A stretch of 64,000 bases of DNA from Ophthalmolycus amberensis (GCA_024529925.1 JAFEUB010000787.1:3959501-4023500); one strand, 5' to 3'; shown: positions 30,685-44,507, numbered from the stretch's first letter. Numbers and translations: made by a program. Notes: generated from the letters alone by a model not told the origin.

Positions 30685-33131
30685 TTTATTCTCTATCATC
30701 AATAAAACTAATGATCATTTCAACATTTTACACATTTGTTCCACATTGTAGAATGAAATAAAAGTACAAAAAACAAATCAAACAAATTAAATCAAAAAAA
30801 GAAAAGTGAATCAAATTTATAAATATCAAAAAACATTTTCTCTACACGTACATAGACACAGAAACAGGTACTTCTTACACAAAAAAGCTTTCTGGCAAAA
30901 AGCAGTTGTTTACAATTTGCAGTGTCAGACACAACAGTCAACACGACCAATAACAGCAACTTTGCAAATAAAATGACAATAAAAATCTCAAACCTTATTT
31001 AGAATTTACCGAAGAGACAAAACAGCAGACGACAGACACAAATGAGTTTGAGCTTCTTTAGTTTAAACAAAAGTGCTGATTTGCGACTTCTTTGAACCCC
31101 TTTGTGTGTCATCAGAACTCCAATCCTGTATTTGTACGGTTACTTAGAAACATGATGGCCGGGCCCGGATTTAATAGAATAATCATGATGAAAAAAATAC
31201 AAAAATAAGTTAACAAAATTGACACTTCAGGTGTGAAATTATCTTTGAAATTTGAGACGATAATAAGAACACTTACTGGAAAAGGTTGGTAATCATAAAC
31301 CACACATTTCTTTCAATTTGTGTTCCTCAAAGAAAAAGTTACCTGATGAAGAGTTTCATGCTGTCAAAAATGTTTAATATATTTCTGTAGCTGAAATATG
31401 TCATTATTGAGATAAAATGGCTGAACTTTTACATGAAAGGGGAAACTAAGTCTCGTGCATTTTATTATTGTAGATAGTTTGCTAGAATTCAGCACATGTT
31501 GGGAAAACTCATGTTTACTCGTATATTAAGTAGATTCTGTGAGATTTAGCTTCAGCCTTAGCTTGACACAGCAGTGATGAAGGTGTTGGAAAACATACAT
31601 GATTCATGAACAGACTGTTGATGATAAGTCAAAGCAAATGATGGCAATTAAAACTGTGGGTGTTCTGTCAAAGTCACCAATTATGAATAAAGTACGGGGA
31701 AAGATAAAGTAAAATCATCTGTCCTGTATAAAACACAAGGCAACAAAAGATCCCGCCACAACATTTCATCACCCGTTTGTCATTTTGAATGCCTAATATC
31801 AGTCTGCGTTTGCGCTCAGCCACACAATGTTCGCCCTAAAGCACAACACAATACTGAAATCAGCAGACCAGAGGCAGTATCCTCAAAGCAAAGGTCCAAA
31901 ATCAGTACGCATGTACCACCACGGCCCCACAATCCACCTCCAATGTGTCAGAAGCAGCCGACCGCAAGCGGTGGTGTACACAGAATCAATAAGGCAGAAC
32001 AAATGAGATTCATGACGCACTAATATCATCAAGGAGTTCCAAACTATTCCCTTCATTATAATCTGAAACTGTACCTTCTGTTTTACTGATCCCAGATGTT
32101 GAGCACATTCATACATGCTGAGAAGAGAAGCCATGCTGCCATTAAAACGCTACTCTTCAGAAAAGAACGCTCAAAAATGTGAAGTCACAGCGATTATGAT
32201 ACGGTATGTTTACTTACTTTTCACAGCACTTCTGGCTACGTGGGAATCAAAAGAAGCTTCTGTTTTCATTTTCCCGGTTGACTGGGACACTAATTCCTTA
32301 ATTTGTTGCAGTTATGGAAGGCCTCATTTGTGTTCACTGTCAGACTGACCACTGAGCCAAAGTCAGTATCCTTTCTACAAGCGGCAGGAGGAACTTAAGG
32401 CGTTGTTTGAGATGCTGTTGAGCCTGTACTGCAGAGTTCTGTCACTGCGATGGTTTACTACAGTACTTCACACCTCATGACCCTGTGAGGGTGTGCACAT
32501 TATCCTCACTTATATTTAATCATTTAAGATACAGTCTTCACAGAGTGAACATAAACAACACTTCTAGTCACATCATCAAAATCAACTGATTTACAAGGTT
32601 TGTGGTCATTTTCATTTTTGAGTCTTGAGACTTAAGTTGAGTTTAGGGAACACTAGAACCAAGTAGGTGATGGTACTTAGAAGTACTGAGTACTTCCATA
32701 TCACCTAAACATGCTGAAATGAATGTGAGCACAGTCACCACCATAAAAGCAGCGTGGGGGGGGGGGGGGTTATGTGTACAGTGAAATGCATGTGAATGGA
32801 CGCCATGAGTGTTCACGCTGGGCTGACATTTGCATATTTCAGTCTTGTTTTTTTTGTGGCTCTTTCAGAATATTGAACATGGAGTGGTAAATATTCTTCC
32901 TCTAATACAGAAAACATTTCATCAAATCAAATGCACAGAAATCAATTAAGATCATAAATTTTTTTTAAATATTCCAGGAAGTAAATTCTTTTGAAATGAA
33001 CCGTCACACGTCTTTCTTATAGAGATTACCATCTGTGGGTTATTTTGTGTTCACTGTGTTTGGCGGGCTGCATTAACCTGTATGCTGATGTTGTGCTGAG
33101 GTGAATGTGGGCTCCTTGTCCAACTCCAGCT
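30685..33131 (-). other. golm1: golm1 terminal exon, mostly 3' UTR
   Basis: A strong minus-strand acceptor (TTTTTTTTGCAG|AGCTGG) starts an exon at 33131. The preceding exon has its stop at 33754-33752, one base before a donor (TAAG|GTAGAC), so this exon is untranslated unless the stop is read through. AATAAA on the minus strand (complement of 30685-30690) is a plausible polyadenylation signal, giving a roughly 2.4-kb UTR that contains a G13 run near 32757-32769. Confidence 0.5.
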
Positions 33132-33751
33132 CTGCAAAAAAAATCAATATTGTGTTAATTACACAAGCATACCTGTGTTTATATGTACTATATAGCTGCA
33201 GAGTGTTCACAGCAGGCCTACATTAAAACTGGTGGAAGATCTAACGAGCTGCATAAGAAATAAGAAATGCCATTGAGCGCATTGTTCGTGTCTAAAGGAA
33301 CATTACCAATGTCCAGAAGTAAAAGCTGTGTTAATGACACAGTCAGCTGAACTGGAACATCTGAAACCAGATTCATTTCCTTAGTTGCTATTCCCCAAGG
33401 AAAACAAGAACAGTGAAGACACACCATTATTATGTAGAGTCCGCATCCATCACCCGTGTGTGTACCAGCTGGTTCAGCAGCAGCAGCTGCAGTATCGCTT
33501 TACACAAATCAGATTTATCTTTGCACAAACAAACGTCTTGTTTCAAACCTCTGAAAGTAGCAGTTTAACTGAACCGACATAGCAGCAGCCCCACCATGAT
33601 CGATACACAACTGTGATAAACAATCTACTCAGACATCAGCTTGATACTTCAGGGATTTTCTGCAATTACAATGTGTGACTTGTTGAGTTTTATTATAATG
33701 TCTAAACATGAAGAACAAGAAAGCAAGTGTGCGTGTGTTTTAGTGTCTACC

Positions 33752-36700
33752 TTAGATTTGAGCGAGCTCAGCTTGTTTGTCCGCTTCAAACTCGCCTTCA
33801 TTCTCATCATCTCCGTTATAGTCCGCCAGCTCCTCCTCCATGTCCTTGTCTATCACAAAGTACAACGTGCCAATCAACACAAAATACATACAAAGGACTT
33901 TTTAGGACAGTGCCTCTATTTCTTCATCCTTACCAGTAAATAACTATCCTTCACTCAAACCTATGCTCTGGTCTTCAGAGTCAACTGCACTTTGACAAAC
34001 CCCAAAGTTGACACTGAGGATGTACTCACTCTCTCTAGACACACACACACACACACACACACACATTCAGTTTTAATGTTATTAAGACACACATACCTAT
34101 ATTTTCAGCATGTTTACTATGCTGTTGTTTCTCCAAATCAACTTCCCCCACGACTTGCTCGTCTGCATCATATTCTTCTGGTTCCTCAAGTTTCCGACCA
34201 ATAGGAGTCTCATCTGCCTTCTGCCGGCCAATCAGCATGCCGTCCATCCCAGGGTCTGCCTCTGGAGACATGACAGAATTGTTGTTTATGTCCATTAAAA
34301 TGTCACCTCTTCACTGAGAATGCCTGAATAGCGATAACAAAGTAGTTCACTGCTTTCAGTGAACCCGGTCCCTCTACCTTCGGTCTGAGCGTCCTCCTCA
34401 TGAGCATCCATCACCTCCATCTCTTTATCCTCGGTCAGGTTATTCTTCAAAGGTTCCCCGGTCTCGGCCTCGCCCTCCTCTGTTTCGACAGCTTCCTCTG
34501 GTGGTCGCAAAATGTCCTTCTTGACTGCAGCAGCTGAGGGAGCAGACTGGGACTCTGCTTTGGAGAGGTCCTTCTGTGGAGCCAGGTCTACTGGGGCATC
34601 GGGATCTGGTACATAAGAAGGCAGGAAGCAAAGTGCAACGTGAGGGTGAACACTTGTTACTGCAAATGTACACAAGTTGACTTAAAGTCACACAAAATGC
34701 ATTGGATGTACAGTATGTACACATAAATATCAGTGTCAGGAAGATCCATGTCTGTCACCTTTGTCCACGATGATCTCATTGGTCAGTAGTTCAGGCGGAT
34801 CATTTCCTTTGGGCTGAGAGAGGCTTGGTGTGTGGCTTACAACAGTTACCGCATCATCCTCAGTCATGAGCGGTTCGCCCTCTTTTGTTGCTCCATCCAC
34901 ATCGTTTTCCTGCCGAGGAGAAAACATCATAAACCACAAACCTTTACGTCATCGAAGCGTAAAAAGTAAGATGTGTCAAAGCCACTTAATGCTATTAGAT
35001 CTTTTTTTTTTGCATGAAAATCAACTCCATTTGCACACTTGCATGTCAACAGACAGAAAGCCAGTTTAAAACATCGCCCAAGCCTGATGAGTTGCTGTCT
35101 TGCTGTATTACAAAGAAACTCAAACATATGTGTTGAGAAACAGTTCGAGGGTTTCCACACGGTGCGATAGTGTGTATATGACTAATGGCGACCGATATCC
35201 TTCCACGTTGTTCAAACAGGAAACCAACACACCTCTGGGGAGACGCCTGAGGGAGAGGTGAGCTTCTCAATTTTCTTCTGAACTTCAAGTTTAGCAGCGG
35301 CCACTCTCTCGTCACACAGCTCCTTCTGGGACAGGACCTGGGACTGACAATGGGTCCTACACATAGACAGACACACACACACACACATACACGTTAACCA
35401 GGAATGACAGACACAAATTCACTGCATTGAGGCAATTAATAAAGCTGAGCTTATAATCGTAGTTATCAATTATTCATTTCAAGTGGGCTGCGATTAACAC
35501 AAATGTTGATTCATCTTGATCTCCTTTCAAACAGACCTGTATGAATATAATTGATTTAGGGAATCTTCTTCTTACATGTCATACGTGAGTTTGTTGTTGA
35601 GGGTTTTAATGTTGCCCTGGTAACCCTGCAGCTCCTTCTGAAGCTTTCCCAGGTCATCGTTGAGCTGATTCAACTGACCTACAGCACAGACACACAAAGG
35701 TCATTAAAGAGACACATAAGAAGTGAATTATCTTTTTTTTTTGCAATGCAATTTGTGAGAAAGAGTTGAGAGAGAGAGCTGCCTTTGAGTTGCTGTATGG
35801 TTCTGGTACTGGAGGAAATGTTCTGCTGCAGTGTGCCCTTGAATTAAAGAAACACAGAAACTATAAATATTCACAGTTTGTTTTTTTTCCTTTGATTAAT
35901 GTGTGAGTTTAGAGTGAACCACAACAGTGAGCTAAATCCAGGCCCCCAAAATGTCTCTGTGTCAATAGTTTAGAGACAATATTTTATTGGTACGATTTCC
36001 CCCCCCCCCCCCCCCATTGCTTTTTTGTCATTGTGTGTGCACCTTCTCTTGGCTGCAGGTGTTCTGAGACCCTTCCATCTGTCTCTTATAGAGGCTTTCT
36101 AAGTGGCTGATCTGCTCCTTCTGTCTCTGGATCTCTTCCTGGAACTCATTCTTCTTCATCTCCGCTACTCCTCGCTCTGCTGCTCCACGTCGCACCTGGC
36201 CTTCCAACTCATACAGCTTAGTCTGTATCGCACGTGCAAAGACAAGAGGTAAGGACATGGTTAGTGATAAAAAACAATCCGACTGTGGGAACAACAATTA
36301 AAATGTATATAATGACAAAATATAATGCACGCTGGCTGTGAGTTTCTTCTTTATGCCACTTATACCAAAGACGGTAAAAAAAAGAAGATCAGCAACAATT
36401 ACACAAAGGTTTCTACAAACAGCACCAATATTTGGGTCATAAATATATTCTTGTTCCACAGTGCATACAAGCACGACCCATTAAGTTAGAGGCTAATAGT
36501 GACTTGCATTAAAGGATGTGTTTTGAAAGTTGTGAAATTACAATAAAAACACTGAAGACCAAAAGAGGAATTGATGGCAAATATCTAACTTCTGTAAATG
36601 GGAATCATGCGTTGGTCAGCTAATATGAAGATGTTTTTCATATTTATACGGCACGTGAACTTTAAAACACACAGACTTTACATTCAGGCAAATGTAAGAA

Positions 36701-36968
36701 GCTGGAAACTGACATTGCATCTCTATTCTGAGAGAATAATTAATTGATAGGTAATGGTTTCCAACAAAAGGCACGTGGTATATTTGCACTGTACACTACG
36801 GTTAGCAAACCACACAAACACACACATACATGAACCTACCTGTAGCTCCAGGTTGCGGGAGCTTGACACCCAGTAGTTGAAGCCCAGAACCAGGATACAG
36901 GCAATTAGAGCCCCAATCATTAGAGGGGGGGACCTTCCGCCACGACGACCGTTTCCCAGACCACCCAT
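33752..36968 (-). CDS. golm1: Golgi membrane protein 1 (GP73/GOLPH2)
   Basis: Type II cis-Golgi membrane protein with a lumenal coiled coil. Coding exons (high-low): 36968-36840, 36222-36043, 35837-35783, 35678-35576, 35356-35233, 34909-34759, 34605-34378, 34261-34097, 33849-33752. Together they encode 410 aa plus stop, against 401 in human. Residues 1-14 are a basic cytosolic tail beginning MGGLGNGRR, residues 15-35 a signal anchor, about 44-196 a coiled coil, and about 197-410 a Glu/Asp-rich lumenal tail. An N-glycosylation sequon at N109 (NIS) corresponds to the human N109 site. The human furin motif RVRR at 52-55 is QVRR here. The junction 35783/35678 needs a GC donor. The C-terminus stops after ADKQAELAQI, shorter than human. 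Confidence 0.95.
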
Positions 36969-38450
36969 AGCTGTCTACAAACTGGACACACACAAACCGC
37001 AGCCAGGGTCAACGCGCTTTCCATGAATTGTGTAATTACATGTTTAAAACAAGTCATTTCTGTTGGTGACCCCCCCTGAATTACATCTAGTATTTGAAAA
37101 TGGTCAGCTGGCATGAGGCTAGATGTTGCTGACAACATGGCTAAAGTCATTGAAGGGGTCTACAGCTGTTTTGGTTTGGCAGGTTGCTTTGAAGACACTT
37201 GCAAAGCTCACTGCCAAGCCTGCAAGCGGCAGTGAGCTGCTTCTGCTTGTCTGGAGGTAATTTCACACCACCAAATATTTTCACGGGGTCAGCGAAAACA
37301 CAGAATACAGTAAATGTTAACTGTTCATATAGACATATTATGTTTAGCAAATTTCTTTAAAGATACTATATACGTGCAACTTTGTTTATATGTGCACAAT
37401 ATTAAGACCACATTTTAAAAAACACACATGCACATTGTAGTGCTCCCAGTGGCTCATTGGTGCTGAAGTACAACAGGTATACTCATGCTTGGGTTCCTCC
37501 CATCATGCAAATGCAGGCAAGACCCAGGTGCAAAGAACTGTTAAGAATAGTTTAATCTACTTCGTAATTTAGCCACATTATGCAGATGTTATATAGATTA
37601 AAATACAAACAGACGCCATAATAACATCACACATCAAACACCACAAAACTAACGTTAAAGGTAATACAGCACGTAGCAGTGGACACAAAGATGTCTGGTA
37701 ATAACCTAGTTATCGTGTTTACATTAACGTCGACGCATGTGTTGTCTCGGCTGTGTTGTCACACAGCCGCGGGGCACAAGGGAGTCAACCTCAGCTGAAG
37801 ATGACAAACACTGGGAAGAAAATAAAATACCGAGTGTGCTGACAGACCACAGCGCAGGCCTGATAGCAGGTTATAACGCTACCTTAACCGTGCACAGGTA
37901 CCGTTAGTATCCGAACTGAGCTCCATCTTTCTTTGGGCAACTGCTAACATTAAACAGCTAAGGTTAGCCAAAAATGTGCCAGAAAGGAGCTAGCGTTCGT
38001 GTTAACGGTCATCACACAGACGTAGGTTAAGAGTTTGCAGAAGATGAACGTTTGTAGTTTAATTTATCACAAAAAAAAAAAGAAAAGACAAAACGACAAA
38101 GAAGGTTAATGAAGATTATTTTCCACCACACTAAACATAATCTGTTTTACTGTCTCGAGTCAAAAGATAAGCATACCTTGTCCCCAGTTGACGTTTGCTT
38201 TAGTGAGGTTAGCGGTTAGCTAACGCTAGCAACAAGAATCTAGCTACTTAGTACCAGGAAGACTCGAGAGTCGCCACAGATGAACTAGTTAAATGTGGAG
38301 CCCAGTATATGGAGTGATACTGAGGGATATATTTGACAATCTGGCAGCGTTTCTCCAGCAATTGTCTGCGCGTTACCGCTCGTCAGCTAGCTCGTAACCA
38401 TTACTGCCATACAAACAACAGAGTCCCTCTATGTGTGTTGTGCCTGTGCG
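36969..38450 (-). promoter_or_regulatory. golm1: golm1 5' UTR exons and promoter region
   Basis: An acceptor (GTGTGTCCAG) sits 14 bases before the coding-exon ATG, so coding exon 1 probably starts at 36981. A donor GGGACAAG|GTATGC gives a non-coding exon whose 3' edge is 38177. Transcription probably starts between 38.25 and 38.45 kb. A degenerate TCCCAGAGTTGTAGT element lies at 38660-38674. Confidence 0.5.
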
Positions 38451-39399
38451 GGACAGTCAGGTGCTGCCTCTGCTTGCTGTAGGAAAAGGGCGTTTGGGGT
38501 CATTTTACTGGTACAACACACATAAAACCTAAATACAATTTATATTCCCATACATTTACTCCACAAAGTGCTTCGGTGTGATTGACTTCTACAGTAAAAT
38601 AACAGTATGACATTACTGTTGGAGTCGATCTTTTAAGAGTTAAGCTTGTCGACTACTGATCCCAGAGTTGTAGTTTACGAAGAGCTTTGGAAGGCAGCAC
38701 GGGCACTGTCCAACACAAGCCCTTCTGTAAGATCTGGTTAAAATGAAAACCAAATCCACAATCTAAAATACAACAAATAATTAAAACACTGTTTTACTTT
38801 TCATTTAGTCTTACCTGAACTTGAAGTTTAAATAGCTTTTGAGACATTTGCACTACTTTTTATAACATCAAACAACTGAAGATCTTAAAAGACAGTGCTT
38901 CTTATGTGCTGGTGCATCAAATTAAAGTCATTCATCATCTAATGAAGAGTGCAGAAGTGGGTAAAATTATTATGTTTGAATGCATCATCTTGGTAGACAC
39001 ACAAATGCAAAACATTCACAACCTTACATAAAATAATTGACTGTAAACTACAACATAAAATCAATTAGGGTGTTGATATCTTCCCTTTGAGTACATATAC
39101 CAGTTGTCATTTTGTTTTGTTTTCACAGCTTGCACAGTGACCTGTTTTCTTAAAAAAATAAAATGTGTGAACCTGTGTGGTTAAATACTCAGACAACAAT
39201 ACATTTCCACATGTATCATGTGGATTATCTCAAATTGCTGCAGGTGTGTAATTGTGCCATTTATCTCTTCTATCCATCAATCTACGCTTGTAAAACCAAT
39301 AACGCTTCACAGAAAATGGTTTTGGCTTTGCACAAACAGGTTAATCACAGTCAGTGCTCTCTTTCAGTGAATAATGCTTTTACCCGATTGTATCTTCCT
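38451..39399. other. Spacer between golm1 and lmbrd2
   Basis: About 0.9 kb of AT-rich DNA upstream of golm1 and downstream of the lmbrd2 3' end. Apart from the element at 38660-38674, nothing recognisable is seen. Confidence 0.4.
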
Positions 39400-39400
39400 C

Positions 39401-39406
39401 TTTATT
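39401..39406 (-). terminator. lmbrd2: lmbrd2 polyadenylation signal candidate
   Basis: The complement reads AATAAA, 77 nt downstream of the lmbrd2 stop codon. It would give a very short 3' UTR; weaker signals lie further on. Confidence 0.35.
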
Positions 39407-39482
39407 TCCTGAGATACTGTATAATCCTTTGCAGTCAGACTTTCCCCAAGAAGACGTGCATTTTTAGTCTTTTTTTTTTTCA

Positions 39483-42400
39483 TCAAACATCGTCAAAGAT
39501 GCCTGTCCGAGAAGGTGACAGAGAAAGGTAACGTCCTCCAGTGGATCTACAGTGTCAGAAACAGAGAAATAGAGTATGCGATTAAGGAAGCCTGTTTGAT
39601 TGTTATTCAGCTCCAATTAAACACTATGTTCAAATAATTTACCAAAAAAAATAAACAAACCTTCTGTTTGGTGAGTCTTCATCGCTGGAATTATCTCGCA
39701 GTAAGCATCTCTTCTGCCCCTCCTCCTCTCTATCTCTTCTGGTGAATGTGATAACTGAGAAAGACAGAGAGCAATGTCTACACTGTGTACTGTAAGCAGG
39801 CAGACCTCTTGATGGACATAAGTGAAAGTATAGTGGCAAACTATCCAGAAACAAAGCATAACACAAACAAGCATCAAATATGAAATCAAGCTGTTGGAAA
39901 ACCCCTTATTGTCATATTAGTTCCAGTAGCTGTGAGAAACACAGAAACTATTCTATTTCCATGGTTGTACTACGGTAGTTTTCTTTAATCCTTACCACTA
40001 CTATTGATCTCTGGGACAGGTCTGCTCTGGTCATCCTTCAACTCAGTGTAACCACCTCTGGTTCGCCCAGTAGCCCCCTGGACTCCATACCGCTCTCTCC
40101 AGGCCTGAAACAGAAAACAAAACAGGCCCATAAATACCTGGCAACACTTATAGAAAATAATAGACAACAGCAAGCCAACACACTGGGAGGGTGTTTTTGG
40201 TTTTTAAGAAAATTGTAGAAGAAATTATTTGATAGAAAAAAAACTTTTCTAACCCATCTTCGATTTTCTCCATCCTCAGCTTTCTGTCTTTTTCTTCTTT
40301 CTACAAAAGAACAAATTGTCGTTCATATTGTTGAAAAGTAGCGAGCACTGATGTCATGATGACTTTCAGAGATGCAACAGCAACTTAATGTGAACTGAGG
40401 TATAAGAAATAAACAGTAAAAGTAAAATAATGACCCATAACCTGCTTAATAACTAATATGTTTACTCGATTCAAAAGAGGAAGAAATAATGAATCAAGTC
40501 TGTAATAAAGTGGCTCAAAAGAAATAATTAAAAGAATACTACAACTTTCAGCAGAAACATCAGAAATAGTGAGTGACTGAATGTGTGATGAAACTACCTC
40601 TTCTGATGAGTTCCCTGCCTTCATCCACCAGGTCAGAGGTCAAGTGGTCATCAGTGATGTACTGATGGAAGCCTAGGAGGTTCAAACAGCGAGAGCCCAG
40701 GCTACAAACACGGACACAGCGATAACAATTTATCACCAATGAGCTCATACATATAACCAAAACTACACATGAATGAAAATAGTGTTGGTTGTCAGTGATT
40801 ATTGGCTTACCTGTAAAAAGTGGCAAAGCAGAGCAGCAACACCAGCATGGGATAGTAGATGTAGAAGCCATCAGATATAAAATATAGCACACGCATAGAG
40901 CCCATGATCTGACAGAGGGAAATAAAGAGGGTCATTTCATCACTCCAATTGGTTTGAACGCAAAAATATTTTGACATGTCTACATATATAGATTTTGTGA
41001 TCACACACTCAAGTGTGTTACATGTCTTTGTCAGTATGAATGTGTTGTTATGGGCATGTTTGTGTGTGACCCACAGAGGTGTAGGATGTCTGTATTCTGT
41101 CCTGGTGTGAGATGGCGGAGTCCATGTGAATCAGGCCCAGAAAGTTAAGGCATAAAGGAGGGGTCAGACGACAAAACAACCTGAGAGGGGAAAAAACAAA
41201 AGAGAAACAACCCCGATATCACAATACAGGAGTTTAACACAATGCGAGAAGACCAGACTGACCTGTGTGCTGTTCACTGTAAAATATGCTGGAGTTTAGG
41301 ATGATGTCAAACAAATAACTGTGTTTCAGAATGCCTCTTCAGTGAAATAAACATATTTTATTATGACTTTTATGAGGAACATACATGCCGCTGAACTGCA
41401 GGCTGTAAGCATCAGTCTGGTGATGTGGCACCAGGTAGTAGTAGTCGAAGACTCGTATCCTGAACACTGTGGAGTAGACACAGACACACAGGAAGAGGAT
41501 ACTGACGAAGCACACCATCTGGTGGAGAGAAACAAAACAAGTAGAGACATGAGGCACGTTAGCTCTGTGGAATGTTCTGCCGGCTACGGACGGGGTGGGT
41601 GTTTGTTTTCTTGAGCTCGGGTTTGTTGTGCATTCTTTTTCTCAATGCGTGCCCACCTCGATACAAATGTAGTTGTGTTGTTTTTCAGCCATCTGAATGA
41701 AGACAGCGAAGAGGGAGAGGACCGGGTGTGTAGTGAAGAAGGTGCACTCGGACCAAACAACTGCTGCTGAGAGGAGACACAGGAGAACTGCCAGCAGCCT
41801 GTAGAAACCCTGCCTGAACACACACTCCCAGTACCACTCTGAGACGGACAAACACACACACACAGTTGGAGGAAAAATCAAAAAAACAATTTCAAGTTTA
41901 GCAGCTTCTTTGAGGCAGTGACACCCAACCCACTAATGCAACTGAAGTAGGGAAATTCTGGGGTTCCAGTATTGAAATAAAACAAAATGTGTAAAAACAG
42001 AGAAACTGTCCTTCCTTTCCATCTGTAAATTTCAGATTTTGGTCCTGACTGAACTCACCCACAGTAGGAGTGTAGATGAACCGATGGATCCAGCCGCTAC
42101 GGTGTTCTGTCGGGGAGCCGTGGATGAAGTGTCGGACCGGGCAGCTCTGGCTTTTAGCTACATCTTCTAGATGAAAGGCCTCATCTAACAACATTGACCA
42201 CTTAACCTGAGTCTGACCGTGTCTCTGCACTGCAGAGATTACCTGAAACACACACACACACACAAATAATTCACATTTACTACATGCACCGACTGTTTCC
42301 TTTAAAACCATAGTGTAATGTTCAAAAAAGTATTTACCTTTTTATGCAGCTTAATTAAGCCTCTTTTGGTGGGGAGGACATTCTGCTCACCACAAGAGCT

Positions 42401-43242
42401 TTCCACAGTTCTTCCCATCTCTTCTTTGTACTCAGTGGGACACTGAAATGAGATGACGCTCAGATGAAGACTTTCCCACAGAGCCCGACTCTGTAAATAC
42501 AACATTAAACTCACTCGTGTATTTCTCACCTTTGTTATTATGGTGTCCACACACTTCCTGAGACAGTGGTTGCACCTGACAGATTCATGGACGCCTGCCA
42601 CCTCCTGATAATAAGAAATATGTTTGTTCTTGTTAAAGTAAGAAAAACTAAATTAAGATTTTTAAACATGCAAAGTCTGCTGAAACACTTTCAGTCTCAG
42701 CACCTGCTGGAATCTCTTAATACTTCTACTGCACAGAATTGTATATAAAATCTCACCTCCATAACATCTGCCAGGTTCTCCTCTGCCGACACCTTCTCAG
42801 TAGCCATTTTGGCTGCCTTGAAGTAGGTCTTGGCCATCAGGTAACCATGGGAAGATGAGAGCCAATAAGAACGTGGGATCTCCACTAGGCCATAGCCTAG
42901 CAAGAGCACCAGAAGGAAGAGGCCCCAGGTGTTTGCGGCTGTAATGCCGATGGTCTGGAGCTCTCTCCTGTACAAGTTTTACAGATAAATCAATGACATA
43001 AAAACCACCACAGAAGAACTTTAGTCCACAAGTCATCTAATATTTCCTAAATTGAGGCACGTATGACTTACCATGTGAGTTGCCACTGTGGGTGAGCGGC
43101 CACGTAGACGAGCAGAGAGATGAAAATAAGGAGGTAGGTGCCGTAATAGATAGCATTTTCAATGAGAGCTGTTTTAATCTTTCCAACTCTGGAGAAAGCT
43201 CCCGACCGTGCATAAGACTGCATGAAAGGCAACAGCAGCCTG

Positions 43243-43279
<37 letters not shown>

Positions 43280-44507
43280 GACAGAGTCAGTATACCAAAA
43301 CACAATTATGTTTATAACAAAAGGTGGCAGACACAGCAGTTATAGTCAAAGTTCAAATAGGTGACTGAGTGTGTGAGTAGCTTACCAAGTAAGAAACTGG
43401 GACGTCCAGTATACAACTCTCCAGAACACTGGCAGGATGCCATCGGGTATATAACTCCACGGCTCCTCACAAAGCTTCGGTACACTGTAACACAAACACA
43501 TAAAAGAATGTGAGCATACACGTTGCAAGAACACTTTGGACTGCAGTGATGAGCCTTGCTGTCGAGTCTGTTTGGATACTAACACTTTGTTAGTAACAGT
43601 TCATATCCTACACTTAGTTTTCTCAGACATGAATGTCTCGAAACTTGGACAGATTATACCAATAATACCATCTACACGGCTAAAGCACACACTAACTCAA
43701 CTTTCTCAGAAAAAAATATGATAATTTTACACAAAGGTTCTTCATTAAATGAGAAAATACTCAGTGCTTTTTATTTGTCAATCATTTGATTCACACAAGA
43801 GTTTACAAATCATTCATATAGACTATTTATTTATCGAATGACCAGTAAACATGCTATATCGTGATATATAAAGGGATTGAGATATGAAATGACGTATATC
43901 ATGATAAAAGATATTGTCCACATCGCCCAGCCCTAAGCCAAAACAATATAGATATTGTGCATCATGTTGGTAGGAATACAGTACCTTGAGATGAGTAAAC
44001 TGTGCCAGTAAATCAAAAGTTATCTCATTTACCTGACAGTTGGATGAACAGAGGAGTTGTCGTCTGTCTGATTAGTGCGTCTCGCTCCAGTTACAGGAGT
44101 AGGGTGGTTTGCATTGTCATGAACACACTGCTTGTAGATGGTCTAAAAGAGAAGCAGAGTTTACACAGTCAGCTCCATGGCGAAGCCTATTCATCACTCC
44201 GACGCAGACTGATCTCAAAGCTCACATCTCGTCGATCCTGTTGTGATCATGAGATGATCCAAGCAATTATGGTTACCGAGGCAGAAAGACCTCATGTTGA
44301 CACACACTTCTAACAGCTGCAGTGGTTCCATACCGTGCTGACGTCGAGCGGCAGGATGAAGACGATGAGGAAGCAGAGGTACCAGGACAGCAGCGTCCCC
44401 AAGAGGACCATCCGCTGCTGCCTCCGCAAATCTCCATAGCGCTGGAGGAGGTAGAAGGCCAAGAGGAAAACAACTACCACCACAACAGCCAGCGCACCAC
44501 CGCTCAT
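39483..44507 (-). CDS. lmbrd2: LMBR1 domain-containing protein 2
   Basis: Multi-pass membrane protein of the LMBR1/limb-region family, linked in mammals to GPCR (beta2-adrenergic) signalling. Exons (high-low): 44507-44334, 44142-44033, 43484-43386, 43239-43072, 42967-42757, 42604-42530, 42442-42338, 42242-42059, 41838-41657, 41518-41385, 41180-41075, 40908-40811, 40701-40598, 40300-40254, 40104-39996, 39754-39661, 39546-39483 (TGA). The total is 2064 nt, 687 aa, against 695 in human. The protein starts MSGGALAVVVVVVFLLAFYL (first transmembrane segment). It keeps PWSYIPDGILPVFWRVVYWT, the family core YGLVEIPRSYW, and FRIRVFDYYY in the C-terminal membrane half. It ends in a charged cytosolic tail with the conserved terminus GGRYLSLS...IFDDV. 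Most intron-exon phases were checked by split codons. Symbol a/b cannot be assigned. Confidence 0.97.
43246..43277. repeat. CA microsatellite at the lmbrd2 exon 4 acceptor
   Basis: In the lmbrd2 transcript this is (UG)16 ending 6 nt before the acceptor AG, with no other pyrimidine tract. Confidence 0.93.
43855..43940. mobile_element. hAT-like repeat fragment
   Basis: TATCGTGATATATAAAG...ATCGCCCAGCCCTAAG resembles the ends of common teleost hAT-derived elements, which finish CAGCCCTA. It lies in an lmbrd2 intron and no opposite end was identified. Confidence 0.3.
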
